Below are positions 1 to 6,242 of a stretch of DNA of 6,360 nt, one piece after another. Under the pieces are notes generated by a model. That model was not told the origin of the DNA and did no database searches. It was given only the letters and a program-made list of their open reading frames with translations. The translations under genes and the position numbers were made by a program. The number at the start of each line of letters is the position of its first letter. Positions within the stretch are counted from its first letter, which is position 1. Source of the stretch: Bacteroidales bacterium (lineage in GTDB: Bacteria > Bacteroidota > Bacteroidia > Bacteroidales > GCA-2748055); the NCBI GenBank assembly GCA_024763595.1, contig JANTFK010000209.1:1-6360 (forward strand), read 5' to 3'.

Positions 1-1682
1 AGGACGGGACGGTAAACCCGTTAACGGATGAGATCATCAGCAACAATCTGGTACTGGTCGATCAGCACTATTTCAGGGGTGCTCTGCAGCAGAAGATATT
101 CAGGTCTCTGAAGGATGCAGCTGACCTGCTGGATTACCTGAGGGACATCTTCAACCATATCCTGGAGTTGCTGGCAGGTAAAGAGGGTGGAATCTATCAG
201 ATGCTCGACCGGGAGTTTATTTTCCGGTTGCTGCTACGTTTGAATCAGCTGGGTATCCTCATGAATCGGTGGCCGGGTATGACGTTCTCTATGCTGGAGC
301 GTCTGATAAAAAAAATGTTATCGGGACTCAACGTCCCGTTCGAGGGAGAACCCCTGTCGGGTCTTCAGGTAATGGGAATACTGGAAACCAGGTTGCTTGA
401 TTTCCGGCACCTGATTTTACTCTCCATGAACGAAGAGGTGATGCCGGCCTCACATACTGCACAATCAAACATACCCTATTCCCTTCGTCTGGCTTTCAAA
501 ATGCCTTCCAGGGAGGATATGGAGGCTATTTATGCCTACTATTTCTACCGGTTGATTCAACGGGCAGAAAAAATTGACCTCCTCTATAATAGTGGTTCAG
601 AAGGGGTCCGGACAGGAGAAATGAGCCGCTACCTTTACCAGCTGATCTTCAGGCAGAACCTGAAGGTCATACAGCCGGTACTGGAAGTTGTTGCAAGGGA
701 GAGACATCCCATTGTGATACACCATACCCCCGAGACCAGGGGTAAGCTGGCAGGATACCTGTTGCCGGGGAAAGAGGAGCGTTATCTTTCCCCTTCTGCC
801 ATCAATACCTATATCGATTGTCCGCTGAAATTTTATTTCCGCTACCTGGCCGGTATTGGTGAACCTGATGAGGTGCAGGAAGAGATCGATGCAGCGGGAC
901 TCGGAACTGTGGTACACGACTCGATCAGGGAGCTCTATAGTGAAATTGCAGGCCATTCCGGAGGAACTATCACTCCGCAGGATCTGCAAAACTTGCTGGG
1001 GTCCGGAGAGACCGGGCAGGTGTTAAGAAGGGTGTTTCAGGAACACCATTTCCGGGGCAGAAAACAGCAAACCATAGAGGGCCGGAATATCATTCTGGTT
1101 CATGTCATGCTCCGCTACCTGGAAAAGATTATTAACACCGATATGGCACTGGCACCTTTTACCCTGGTGGCCGCCGAACAGAGCTACCGGAGGAGCCTTG
1201 AGATTACCGTTGGGAACAAGAGACTGAAAGCGAAGCTGGGGGGCAAAATTGACCGGATCGACCGGGTGGGGGATACCCTGCGGGTCATTGATTATAAGAC
1301 CGGAAATGCCCGGCAGGGGTTTTCGGAGATCGCGGATCTGTTTGACCCCGGCGTGCACAACCGGAACGGAGCTGCCATGCAAACACTCTTTTATGCCTGG
1401 CTGGTGGTAGAAGATCACAGGGAAGAAAAGATATTGCCCGGACTTTATGTAATGAGGGAGCTGTTTGGCAGTCATTTTGATCCTTCACTTACCATGGGGA
1501 AACAGCGTAACCGCCGTCAGGTATCATCGTTCAGGGAAGTGGAAGGAGAGTTTGTAACCCATTTGAGCCATACCATCTCCCGTATGTTTGATGACACAAT
1601 ACCTTTTCAGCAGCGAAAACATGATGACAAATGCAATTCTTGTGGCTATGCGGCTATCTGTAACAGGAGATCTGTGGATTAA
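1..1682 (+). CDS. AddB-like PD-(D/E)XK nuclease with inactive helicase region, 5' truncated
   Basis: The reading frame is open from base 3 to the TAA at 1680-1682, giving 559 codons. The real start lies upstream, since family members are about 950 residues. The TTG at 168 is not a credible start because conserved-looking sequence continues in frame before it. The first part resembles the C-terminal half of a UvrD-type helicase as found in AddB (GLQVMGILETR, then LLSMNEEVMP, bases about 360-450). The nuclease domain starts near 795: SPSAINTYIDCPLKFYFRY with the first cluster Cys at 819, GTVVH with His at 915, IDRIDR near 1248, DYKTG with Asp at 1290 and Lys at 1296, and QTLFYAW with Gln at 1380. 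It ends with C-x2-C-x5-C at 1632, 1641 and 1659. Four cysteines flanking the nuclease core is the AddB/Cas4 arrangement that binds a 4Fe-4S cluster. By family, it resects double-strand DNA ends for RecA-dependent repair with an AddA-type helicase-nuclease; such a partner is not in the window and could lie upstream (inference). The exact subfamily is less certain than the nuclease call. Confidence 0.9.
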   Translation, partial: DGTVNPLTDEIISNNLVLVDQHYFRGALQQKIFRSLKDAADLLDYLRDIFNHILELLAGKEGGIYQMLDREFIFRLLLRLNQLGILMNRWPGMTFSMLERLIKKMLSGLNVPFEGEPLSGLQVMGILETRLLDFRHLILLSMNEEVMPASHTAQSNIPYSLRLAFKMPSREDMEAIYAYYFYRLIQRAEKIDLLYNSGSEGVRTGEMSRYLYQLIFRQNLKVIQPVLEVVARERHPIVIHHTPETRGKLAGYLLPGKEERYLSPSAINTYIDCPLKFYFRYLAGIGEPDEVQEEIDAAGLGTVVHDSIRELYSEIAGHSGGTITPQDLQNLLGSGETGQVLRRVFQEHHFRGRKQQTIEGRNIILVHVMLRYLEKIINTDMALAPFTLVAAEQSYRRSLEITVGNKRLKAKLGGKIDRIDRVGDTLRVIDYKTGNARQGFSEIADLFDPGVHNRNGAAMQTLFYAWLVVEDHREEKILPGLYVMRELFGSHFDPSLTMGKQRNRRQVSSFREVEGEFVTHLSHTISRMFDDTIPFQQRKHDDKCNSCGYAAICNRRSVD

Positions 1683-2383
1683 TCTTCTCCGGTCTCCGGC
1701 GCTTCATCACCTTTATCCAGATCAGGCCTGAGGGACCTGGTGCGTATCAGGGACTGTTCATGTTTCCATGCGGCAATCTTTGCTGCATGACCGGAAAGCA
1801 GTATCTCCGGTACTTTCCAACCTTTATAATCGGCCGGTCTCGTATAAACGGGCGGGGCCAGCAGCCCATCCTGGAAAGAATCCGTTAATGCTGAAGTTTC
1901 ATCCGAAATGGCACCTGGCAACAACCGGGTAACACTGTCTGTAATGACTGCGGCAGCCAGTTCTCCTCCGGTCATCACATAATCTCCGATGGAAATTTCC
2001 CTGGTGACCAGGTGGTCCCTTACACGTTGATCCACACCTTTATAATGTCCACAGAGAATGATCATATTGTGTAGCAGCACAAGCCGGTTTGCCTCCTGTT
2101 GATTGAAGCGGATGCCATCGGGAGAGGTGTAGATGATTTCATCGTATTCCCGCGCTGCAGTCAGGTGTGAAATGGCCCGTTCAATGGGCTCAATCTGCAT
2201 CACCATGCCGGCATCTCCCCCGAATGCATAGTCATCCACCCTCCTGTGCTTATCTATCGAAAAATCCCGGAGATCATGAATGTAAATCTTAACCACTCCT
2301 TTCTCCCTGGCTCTCTTAATAATAGAATGATCCAGCGGGCCTTTTAACAAATGGGGTAAAACTGTAATAATATCAATGCGCAT
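1679..2383 (-). CDS. trmD: tRNA (guanine(37)-N1)-methyltransferase TrmD
   Basis: This 234-residue protein is a full-length SPOUT-family methyltransferase. It moves a methyl group from S-adenosylmethionine to N1 of G37, next to the anticodon, in tRNAs with G36G37, which prevents +1 frameshifting. Visible motifs: MRIDIITVLP at the N terminus, VDDYAFGGDAGMVM (residues 49-62), YTSPDG (85-90), CGHYKGVDQR (111-120) and SIGDYVMTGGELA (131-143), the last two contributing to the trefoil-knot cofactor site. They are followed by DSVTRLLPG with Arg153, and TDSFQDGLL with Asp168 aligning to the E. coli catalytic Asp169. YTRPADYKG and VPEILLSGHAAKI (191-203) follow. The C-terminal tail is acidic and short. 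The ATG at 2383-2381 is chosen because the family begins here; the ATG at 2390 is out of frame. It has no Shine-Dalgarno sequence. Unlike E. coli, it is not next to rpsP, rimM or rplS. It converges on the nuclease gene, with the stop codons overlapping by 4 bp. The active site appears intact. Confidence 0.97.
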   Translation of the reverse strand: MRIDIITVLPHLLKGPLDHSIIKRAREKGVVKIYIHDLRDFSIDKHRRVDDYAFGGDAGMVMQIEPIERAISHLTAAREYDEIIYTSPDGIRFNQQEANRLVLLHNMIILCGHYKGVDQRVRDHLVTREISIGDYVMTGGELAAAVITDSVTRLLPGAISDETSALTDSFQDGLLAPPVYTRPADYKGWKVPEILLSGHAAKIAAWKHEQSLIRTRSLRPDLDKGDEAPETGED

Positions 2384-2400
2384 GCAGCATGGATTTTCTA

Positions 2401-2408
2401 CTAATATA
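2401..2408 (-). promoter_or_regulatory. Weak candidate -7 element for trmD
   Basis: Read on the minus strand this is TATATTAG, seven of eight positions matching the Bacteroidota -7 consensus TAnnTTTG. It lies 17 nt upstream of the trmD ATG. There is no convincing -33 TTG or TTTG at the usual 17-23 nt spacing; the nearest is a TTTA about 15 nt upstream. The leader would be very short. This is a position-and-match guess only. Confidence 0.25.
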
Positions 2409-2468
2409 GGATAGTTTTCTTCTTAAAGAGACGCTAATTCACGAAAAATAACTAATTTGTCTACTGTA

Positions 2469-2490
2469 GTTCGCGCATGGCTGCACGAAC
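2469..2490 (+). promoter_or_regulatory. Imperfect 9-bp hairpin or palindrome in the DUF349 gene leader
   Basis: GTTCGCGCA (2469-2477) can pair with TGCACGAAC (2482-2490) around a 4-nt TGGC loop, with one mismatch (C2474 against A2485). It ends 23 nt before the ATG at 2514. No U-run follows, so it is not an intrinsic terminator. It could be a structured leader element or a protein-binding palindrome, or could be chance. The pairing is seen directly; any function is inference. Confidence 0.35.
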
Positions 2491-2513
2491 GTGTGCATAA
2501 CCCTCTACCTGTC

Positions 2514-4472
2514 ATGAAAAATAATGATGTAAGTGATCCGCTGAAAGAGCAGGAATTTGAAGAGACACAACCAGAAATAAAAAATACTGCTTCCTCCGGG
2601 GAGGAACATCTCACCAGCCCAACCGGGCACAGTGACCAATCCACGTCTGTCGGCAAGTTAATGAATGATCATGAGGAGCAACAGTTGAATGCTCCATATG
2701 ATGATGAATCGCCGGGTGTTGATCCTCCTGAACATGTGGAGGAGCGGACCAATTTCAGCCTGCTCAGCAGGGAAGACCTGGTAAAGCTTATGAAAGAGAA
2801 GCTGGATAATCCCGGAAAGGGAAATATTAGGAAGGATGTGGAGGGCATCAAACAGGCGTTTTACGACAAGGTAAAAAGTGCCACAGAGGAGAAGAAGAAG
2901 CATTTTCTGGAGGAAGGAGGTGACCTGGAGGATTTCAAACCCGTTGAAGATCCTTCAGAGGGCGAGATGAAAACGTTGCTCCAGAAATACAGGGGCATGA
3001 AAGCAGAACTGACCAGGCAACTGGAGAAGAGTAAACAGGAGAACCTGTTGAAAAAACAACAGATTCTGGTAAAGTTCAGGGAATTAATGGAGGGCCAGGA
3101 ATCCTTTGAAGTTACCTTCAGGCAATTTAAAGAATTGCAAAAACAGTGGTTTGCGGCCGGTGTGGTCCCGCAGCAAACACTGAAAGATCTCTGGGACTCC
3201 TATAACTATTTTGTTGATAAATTCAATGATTATGTCCGGATCAACAGGGACCTGAGGGCATTGGATTTGAAGAAGAACCTTGAACTTAAGATCCAGCTTT
3301 GCGAGCGTACCGAGGCACTTGACCAGGAACCCAATGTTGTCCAGGCTTTTAAAACCCTGCAGAAATATCATGCCCGCTGGCGGGAGATCGGGCCGGTTCC
3401 ACGGGAAAACCGTGAAGAGCTCTGGGAACGGTTTAAACGCTCCACTGCCGCCATAAATAAGAAACACCAGGACTACCATGCAAAACTAAAGGAGTCCCTC
3501 TTGGAAAACCTTGAAAGGAAAACGGAACTTTGCGAAAAGGTCGATGCCATAGCTGAAAGATCTTATGAAACCCATGGTGCATGGGTGGAGAAAACCAGGC
3601 AGGTGCTGGAGATTCAAAAGAATTGGAAATCGATCGGCTATGCCCCCAAAAAGGATAACAACATCGTATACGCACGTTTCCGGAAAGCCTGTGACCGGTT
3701 CTTTACCAATAAGGCTGCCTATTACGCGGCCGCTTACGATGAACAGAAAGATAACCTGAAACAAAAACTGGAGATTACAGAAAAGGCGGAAGCATTGAGC
3801 GAACGTGAAGACTGGAAGGAAACCACGGCTGAATTGATCCGTTTGCAGAAACAGTGGAAATCGATCGGCCCGATACCCAGAAGAGAATCAGACAAGCTCT
3901 GGCGGCGTTTCAGGGCTGCCTGTGATACTTTTTTCAACAGGAAAGCCAAATTCTTTGAGGACATCGATTCCACATTCGACCAGAACCTGAAAGCCAAGGA
4001 GGCACTGCTGGCTGAGATGGATAGCTATTCCCCCGTTGACGATAAGGCGCAAAACCTGAAGGCACTGGATGATTTCAGGGAGCGGTTCCACGACATCGGT
4101 TATGTAACAGCCGGTAAGAAAGATTGGATCAAGGAGCATTTCAGACAGGCACAGGACAGGTTGCTGGAACGTATCGGGATGGAGGAGTCCGAACGAAGTC
4201 TTTATAAATTTAGTCACAGGGTAAAGAGCATGCAGGCAGGGCCGCGGTCGGAAATGAAACTCAACTTTGAGCGGGATAAGCTGGTTAATAAGTTGCAGCA
4301 GCTGAAGAACGACATCGGGCTCTGGGAGAATAATATCGGATTTATTAAACAATCGGACAGCTCGGAAAATACCATTCATGAATTCCAGGAAAAGATTGAG
4401 TCGGCACGTAAGCGGATCCGTTTACTGGAGGAGAAGATTCGGATTGTAGAGGATATGGAAAATGAAAATTAA
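2514..4472 (+). CDS. DUF349 domain-containing protein with five tandem repeats
   Basis: This is a 652-residue soluble-looking protein of unknown function; I see no signal peptide or membrane segment. Residues 1 to about 80 are acidic and rich in D, E, S, T and P, probably disordered. From about 177 to 553 there are five helical DUF349 repeats. Each has a helix ending in a core such as LQKQW, then an IGPIP-like turn, then an LWxRF-like helix. The core aromatic residues are W212, W289, W371, W448 and F525, spaced 77, 82, 77 and 77. Repeat 5 is the most divergent (F for W, YVTAG for the proline-containing turn). Four cysteines (263, 340, 393, 470) also keep repeat phase. The C-terminal 80 residues are charged and predicted coiled coil, with WENNIGF near 604-610. 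ATG 2514 is chosen because the 19 residues added by the in-frame TTG at 2457 look non-conserved and run through the leader hairpin; ATG 2661 would lose only disordered sequence and cannot be excluded. No Shine-Dalgarno is seen. It lies 49 bp upstream of pyrG on the same strand. Long helical repeats suggest a scaffold or nucleic-acid or protein binding role, which is a guess. Confidence 0.9.
   Translation: MKNNDVSDPLKEQEFEETQPEIKNTASSGEEHLTSPTGHSDQSTSVGKLMNDHEEQQLNAPYDDESPGVDPPEHVEERTNFSLLSREDLVKLMKEKLDNPGKGNIRKDVEGIKQAFYDKVKSATEEKKKHFLEEGGDLEDFKPVEDPSEGEMKTLLQKYRGMKAELTRQLEKSKQENLLKKQQILVKFRELMEGQESFEVTFRQFKELQKQWFAAGVVPQQTLKDLWDSYNYFVDKFNDYVRINRDLRALDLKKNLELKIQLCERTEALDQEPNVVQAFKTLQKYHARWREIGPVPRENREELWERFKRSTAAINKKHQDYHAKLKESLLENLERKTELCEKVDAIAERSYETHGAWVEKTRQVLEIQKNWKSIGYAPKKDNNIVYARFRKACDRFFTNKAAYYAAAYDEQKDNLKQKLEITEKAEALSEREDWKETTAELIRLQKQWKSIGPIPRRESDKLWRRFRAACDTFFNRKAKFFEDIDSTFDQNLKAKEALLAEMDSYSPVDDKAQNLKALDDFRERFHDIGYVTAGKKDWIKEHFRQAQDRLLERIGMEESERSLYKFSHRVKSMQAGPRSEMKLNFERDKLVNKLQQLKNDIGLWENNIGFIKQSDSSENTIHEFQEKIESARKRIRLLEEKIRIVEDMENEN
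3042..4172 (+). repeat. Five-unit DUF349 coding repeat, about 77-codon period
   Basis: Approximate units are residues 177-243, 254-322, 331-405, 413-481 and 489-553 of the DUF349 protein. Similarity is mostly at the protein level. At DNA level a 15-bp exact match (TGGAAATCGATCGGC) occurs at 3624-3638 and 3855-3869, in units 3 and 4, exactly 231 bp or 77 codons apart. Units 3 and 4 also share RFRKACDRFF versus RFRAACDTFF. Unit 2 has five extra residues in its spacing. Boundaries are by eye. Confidence 0.75.
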
Positions 4473-4477
4473 ATCTT

Positions 4478-4485
4478 TACTTTTA
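4478..4485 (+). promoter_or_regulatory. Candidate -7 element for pyrG
   Basis: TACTTTTA matches seven of eight positions of the Bacteroidota -7 consensus TAnnTTTG. It ends 36 nt before the pyrG TTG start, almost the same distance as the stronger yidC element from its ATG. Flanking bases are also alike: TTACTTTT followed 3-4 nt later by CTGAA in both. No TTG sits 17-23 nt upstream; the nearest, at 4444-4446, is too far. pyrG may therefore be read mainly from the DUF349 gene promoter. Confidence 0.35.
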
Positions 4486-4521
4486 CACTGAATATTTACG
4501 CCAACATAAATCTGAATCCAC

Positions 4522-6132
4522 TTGGGTAGTACAAAGTATGTTTTCGTGACAGGAGGAGTGACTTCTTCTCTGGGTAAAGGTATTATTTCAGCGTCACTGG
4601 GCAGGCTGCTTCAGGCCAGGGGGTATAAAGTGACCATCCAGAAACTGGATCCTTATATCAATGTGGATCCCGGGACCCTCAATCCATATGAACATGGTGA
4701 GTGTTATGTAACGGATGATGGTGCAGAAACCGACCTTGACCTGGGTCATTATGAACGGTTCCTGGATATCAAAACCTCACAGGCCAATAATGTAACCACA
4801 GGACGTATTTATCAATCGGTGATCAATAAGGAGCGCCGTGGTGATTACCTGGGAAAGACTGTGCAGGTGATTCCGCATATTACAGATGAGATTAAGCGCA
4901 GGATCACGCTGCTGGGCAGGAAGGAGGAGTACGATATCATTATCACCGAGATTGGCGGCACAGTGGGGGATATAGAATCCTTGCCCTATATTGAAGCGGT
5001 TCGACAGCTGCGCTGGGACCTGGGCGTGGAAAATACCGTTTTCGTTCACCTTACCCTTGTACCCTATTTATCGGCATCGGGAGAGTTAAAGACCAAACCC
5101 ACCCAGCACTCTGTCAAGGTGCTGCTGGAGAACGGGATACAACCCGATGTGCTGGTGCTGAGAGCGGAACATGAGCTGGATAAGGATCTCAGAAAGAAGG
5201 TGGCGTTGTTCTGTAATGTGGAACTGGAAGCGGTTATTCAGTCCATCGATGTGTCAACCATTTATGAGGTCCCGCTCCTGATGAAGGAAGAGGGACTGGA
5301 TGAGATGGTGCTTAAAAAATTACGTCTGCCGTCCGATGACCATCCCGATCTGAAAGAGTGGAGGGAATATGTGGAAAGGTTGAAAAGTTCAACAACAGAG
5401 GTCAGGATCGCTCTTGTGGGAAAATATGTGGAGCTATTCGACTCCTATAAATCGATTATTGAATCGCTTACCCATGCAGGGACCATGAACCAGGTGAAGA
5501 TGGTTGTTACCTGTATACACTCGGAAAAAATCAAAAAGGAGAATATCTCTGAGCTGCTGGCGGGTTATCATGGCATCCTTGTGGCGCCTGGTTTTGGTGA
5601 CCGGGGTATCGCAGGAAAGATTCTTTCTGCTCAGTATGCCAGGGAGAATCAGGTGCCGTTCCTGGGTATTTGCCTGGGGCTGCAATGTGCTGTTATTGAG
5701 TTTGCCAGGAATGTACTGGGTTATGAGGATGCCAATTCCACCGAAATGACCAATCTGACCCAACATCCGGTAATCGACCTGATGGAGGAACAAAAAGGTG
5801 TTACCGAGAAAGGTGGAACCATGCGCCTGGGTGGATATGCATGTGCCTTAAAAAAAGGATCCAGGGTTTATAAGGCCTACAAAACTGACATGGTACGAGA
5901 GCGTCACCGCCACCGGTATGAATTCAATAACGAATTTCTGGAGGATTTTGAGAAGCATGGTATGATCTCCACCGGGATCAATCCCGAAAGCGGGCTGGTG
6001 GAGATCATGGAGCAAACCGGTCATCCATGGTTTGTGGGGACACAGTTTCACCCGGAATACAGAAGCACGGTGCTCAATCCACATCCCCTCTTTATCGCCT
6101 TTGTTAAGGCGGCTGTTGAAAATGCAAATTAG
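4522..6132 (+). CDS. pyrG: CTP synthase (glutamine-hydrolysing), TTG start
   Basis: This 536-residue cytosolic enzyme makes CTP from UTP, ATP and glutamine, the last step of de novo cytidine nucleotide synthesis. The N-terminal amidoligase domain (about 1-270) has the P-loop GGVTSSLGKG (11-20), KLDPYINVDPG (41-51), DLDLGHYERF with Asp73, ITEIGGTVGDIES with Glu143 (Asp73 and Glu143 align with the Mg-binding Asp72 and Glu140 of E. coli), and KTKPTQHSVK (190-199) for UTP or CTP binding. The glutaminase domain (about 293-536) has APGFGDRG (355-362), the nucleophile Cys384 in LGICLGLQ, GGTMRLG (431-437), RHRHRYE (461-467) and His510 with Glu512 in QFHPE. All expected catalytic residues are present and the length is normal. 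The start must be TTG 4522: in-frame stops lie at 4489, 4507 and 4513, and the first internal Met is residue 254, far past the P-loop. There is no Shine-Dalgarno. It follows the DUF349 gene and precedes yidC. Confidence 0.98.
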   Translation: MGSTKYVFVTGGVTSSLGKGIISASLGRLLQARGYKVTIQKLDPYINVDPGTLNPYEHGECYVTDDGAETDLDLGHYERFLDIKTSQANNVTTGRIYQSVINKERRGDYLGKTVQVIPHITDEIKRRITLLGRKEEYDIIITEIGGTVGDIESLPYIEAVRQLRWDLGVENTVFVHLTLVPYLSASGELKTKPTQHSVKVLLENGIQPDVLVLRAEHELDKDLRKKVALFCNVELEAVIQSIDVSTIYEVPLLMKEEGLDEMVLKKLRLPSDDHPDLKEWREYVERLKSSTTEVRIALVGKYVELFDSYKSIIESLTHAGTMNQVKMVVTCIHSEKIKKENISELLAGYHGILVAPGFGDRGIAGKILSAQYARENQVPFLGICLGLQCAVIEFARNVLGYEDANSTEMTNLTQHPVIDLMEEQKGVTEKGGTMRLGGYACALKKGSRVYKAYKTDMVRERHRHRYEFNNEFLEDFEKHGMISTGINPESGLVEIMEQTGHPWFVGTQFHPEYRSTVLNPHPLFIAFVKAAVENAN

Positions 6133-6176
6133 CAGCGCCATTTACCGAAATTTAATCGATTTCACCTCAATTTATA

Positions 6177-6205
6177 TTGATATACTGGGTAAACCATTAC
6201 TTTTG
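6177..6205 (+). promoter_or_regulatory. Bacteroidota-type promoter for yidC
   Basis: A -33 TTG at 6177-6179 is followed after 18 nt by TACTTTTG at 6198-6205, a perfect match to the -7 consensus TAnnTTTG used by the Bacteroidota primary sigma factor. The spacing falls within the known 17-23 nt range. Transcription would begin near 6211-6213, giving a leader of about 30 nt before the ATG at 6243. It lies in the 110-bp gap after pyrG, where I see no intrinsic terminator, so readthrough from pyrG is also possible. Confidence 0.65.
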
Positions 6206-6242
6206 TGCCTGAACTTATGCGGGCTTCAACATAACAGTTAAG

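Larger units (their letters stand above)
2384..2513. other. Divergent intergenic region between trmD and the DUF349 gene
   Basis: These 130 bp separate the trmD start (minus strand) from the chosen start of the DUF349 gene (plus strand), so both promoters should lie here. The stretch 2395-2460 is AT-rich, as expected for promoters. On the plus strand, TAATTTG at 2453-2459 resembles the Bacteroidota -7 element TAnnTTTG, but the TA and TTTG are one base too close and no TTG or TTTG sits at a suitable distance upstream, so I do not call it. The only structured element is the hairpin at 2469-2490, listed separately. Confidence 0.6.

Noticed and set aside
168..170. TTG at 168 as the start of the nuclease gene
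   Set aside because: The frame is open to the window edge and the 55 upstream codons look like normal protein; the family is much longer, so the gene is cut by the window.
597..1475. Minus-strand open frames at 597-989 and 1023-1475 inside the nuclease gene
   Set aside because: No recognisable protein features, and they lie antisense to a strongly supported coding region.
1687..1697. CCGG-TCT-CCGG as a terminator hairpin at the convergent junction
   Set aside because: Only a 4-bp stem with a 3-nt loop, no U-run, and it lies within the trmD coding sequence.
2457..2459. TTG at 2457 as the start of the DUF349 gene
   Set aside because: It would encode the leader hairpin and 19 atypical residues (STVVRAWLHERVHN and so on); the ATG at 2514 opens a more typical acidic N terminus.
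3084..4379. Minus-strand open frames up to 163 codons inside the DUF349 gene, such as 3084-3479 and 3888-4379
   Set aside because: They follow from the codon use of a lysine- and glutamate-rich repeat protein on the other strand; no start context or family resemblance.
4462..4491. Nine-codon leader peptide (MKIKSLLLH) overlapping the DUF349 stop, as a possible pyrG attenuator
   Set aside because: No following terminator or alternative hairpins and no pyrimidine-sensing features; it overlaps the candidate -7 element.
5434..5793. Minus-strand 119-codon open frame inside pyrG
   Set aside because: Antisense shadow of the conserved glutaminase domain; no recognisable motif.
6141..6193. TTTACC and GGTAAA inverted repeat in the pyrG-yidC gap as a terminator
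   Set aside because: The arms are 6 bp and 41 nt apart with no T-run; too weak to call.
6032..6241. Plus-strand 69-codon open frame overlapping the pyrG 3' end and the yidC promoter
   Set aside because: It starts inside conserved pyrG in another frame and its tail runs through promoter sequence; its composition is not protein-like.
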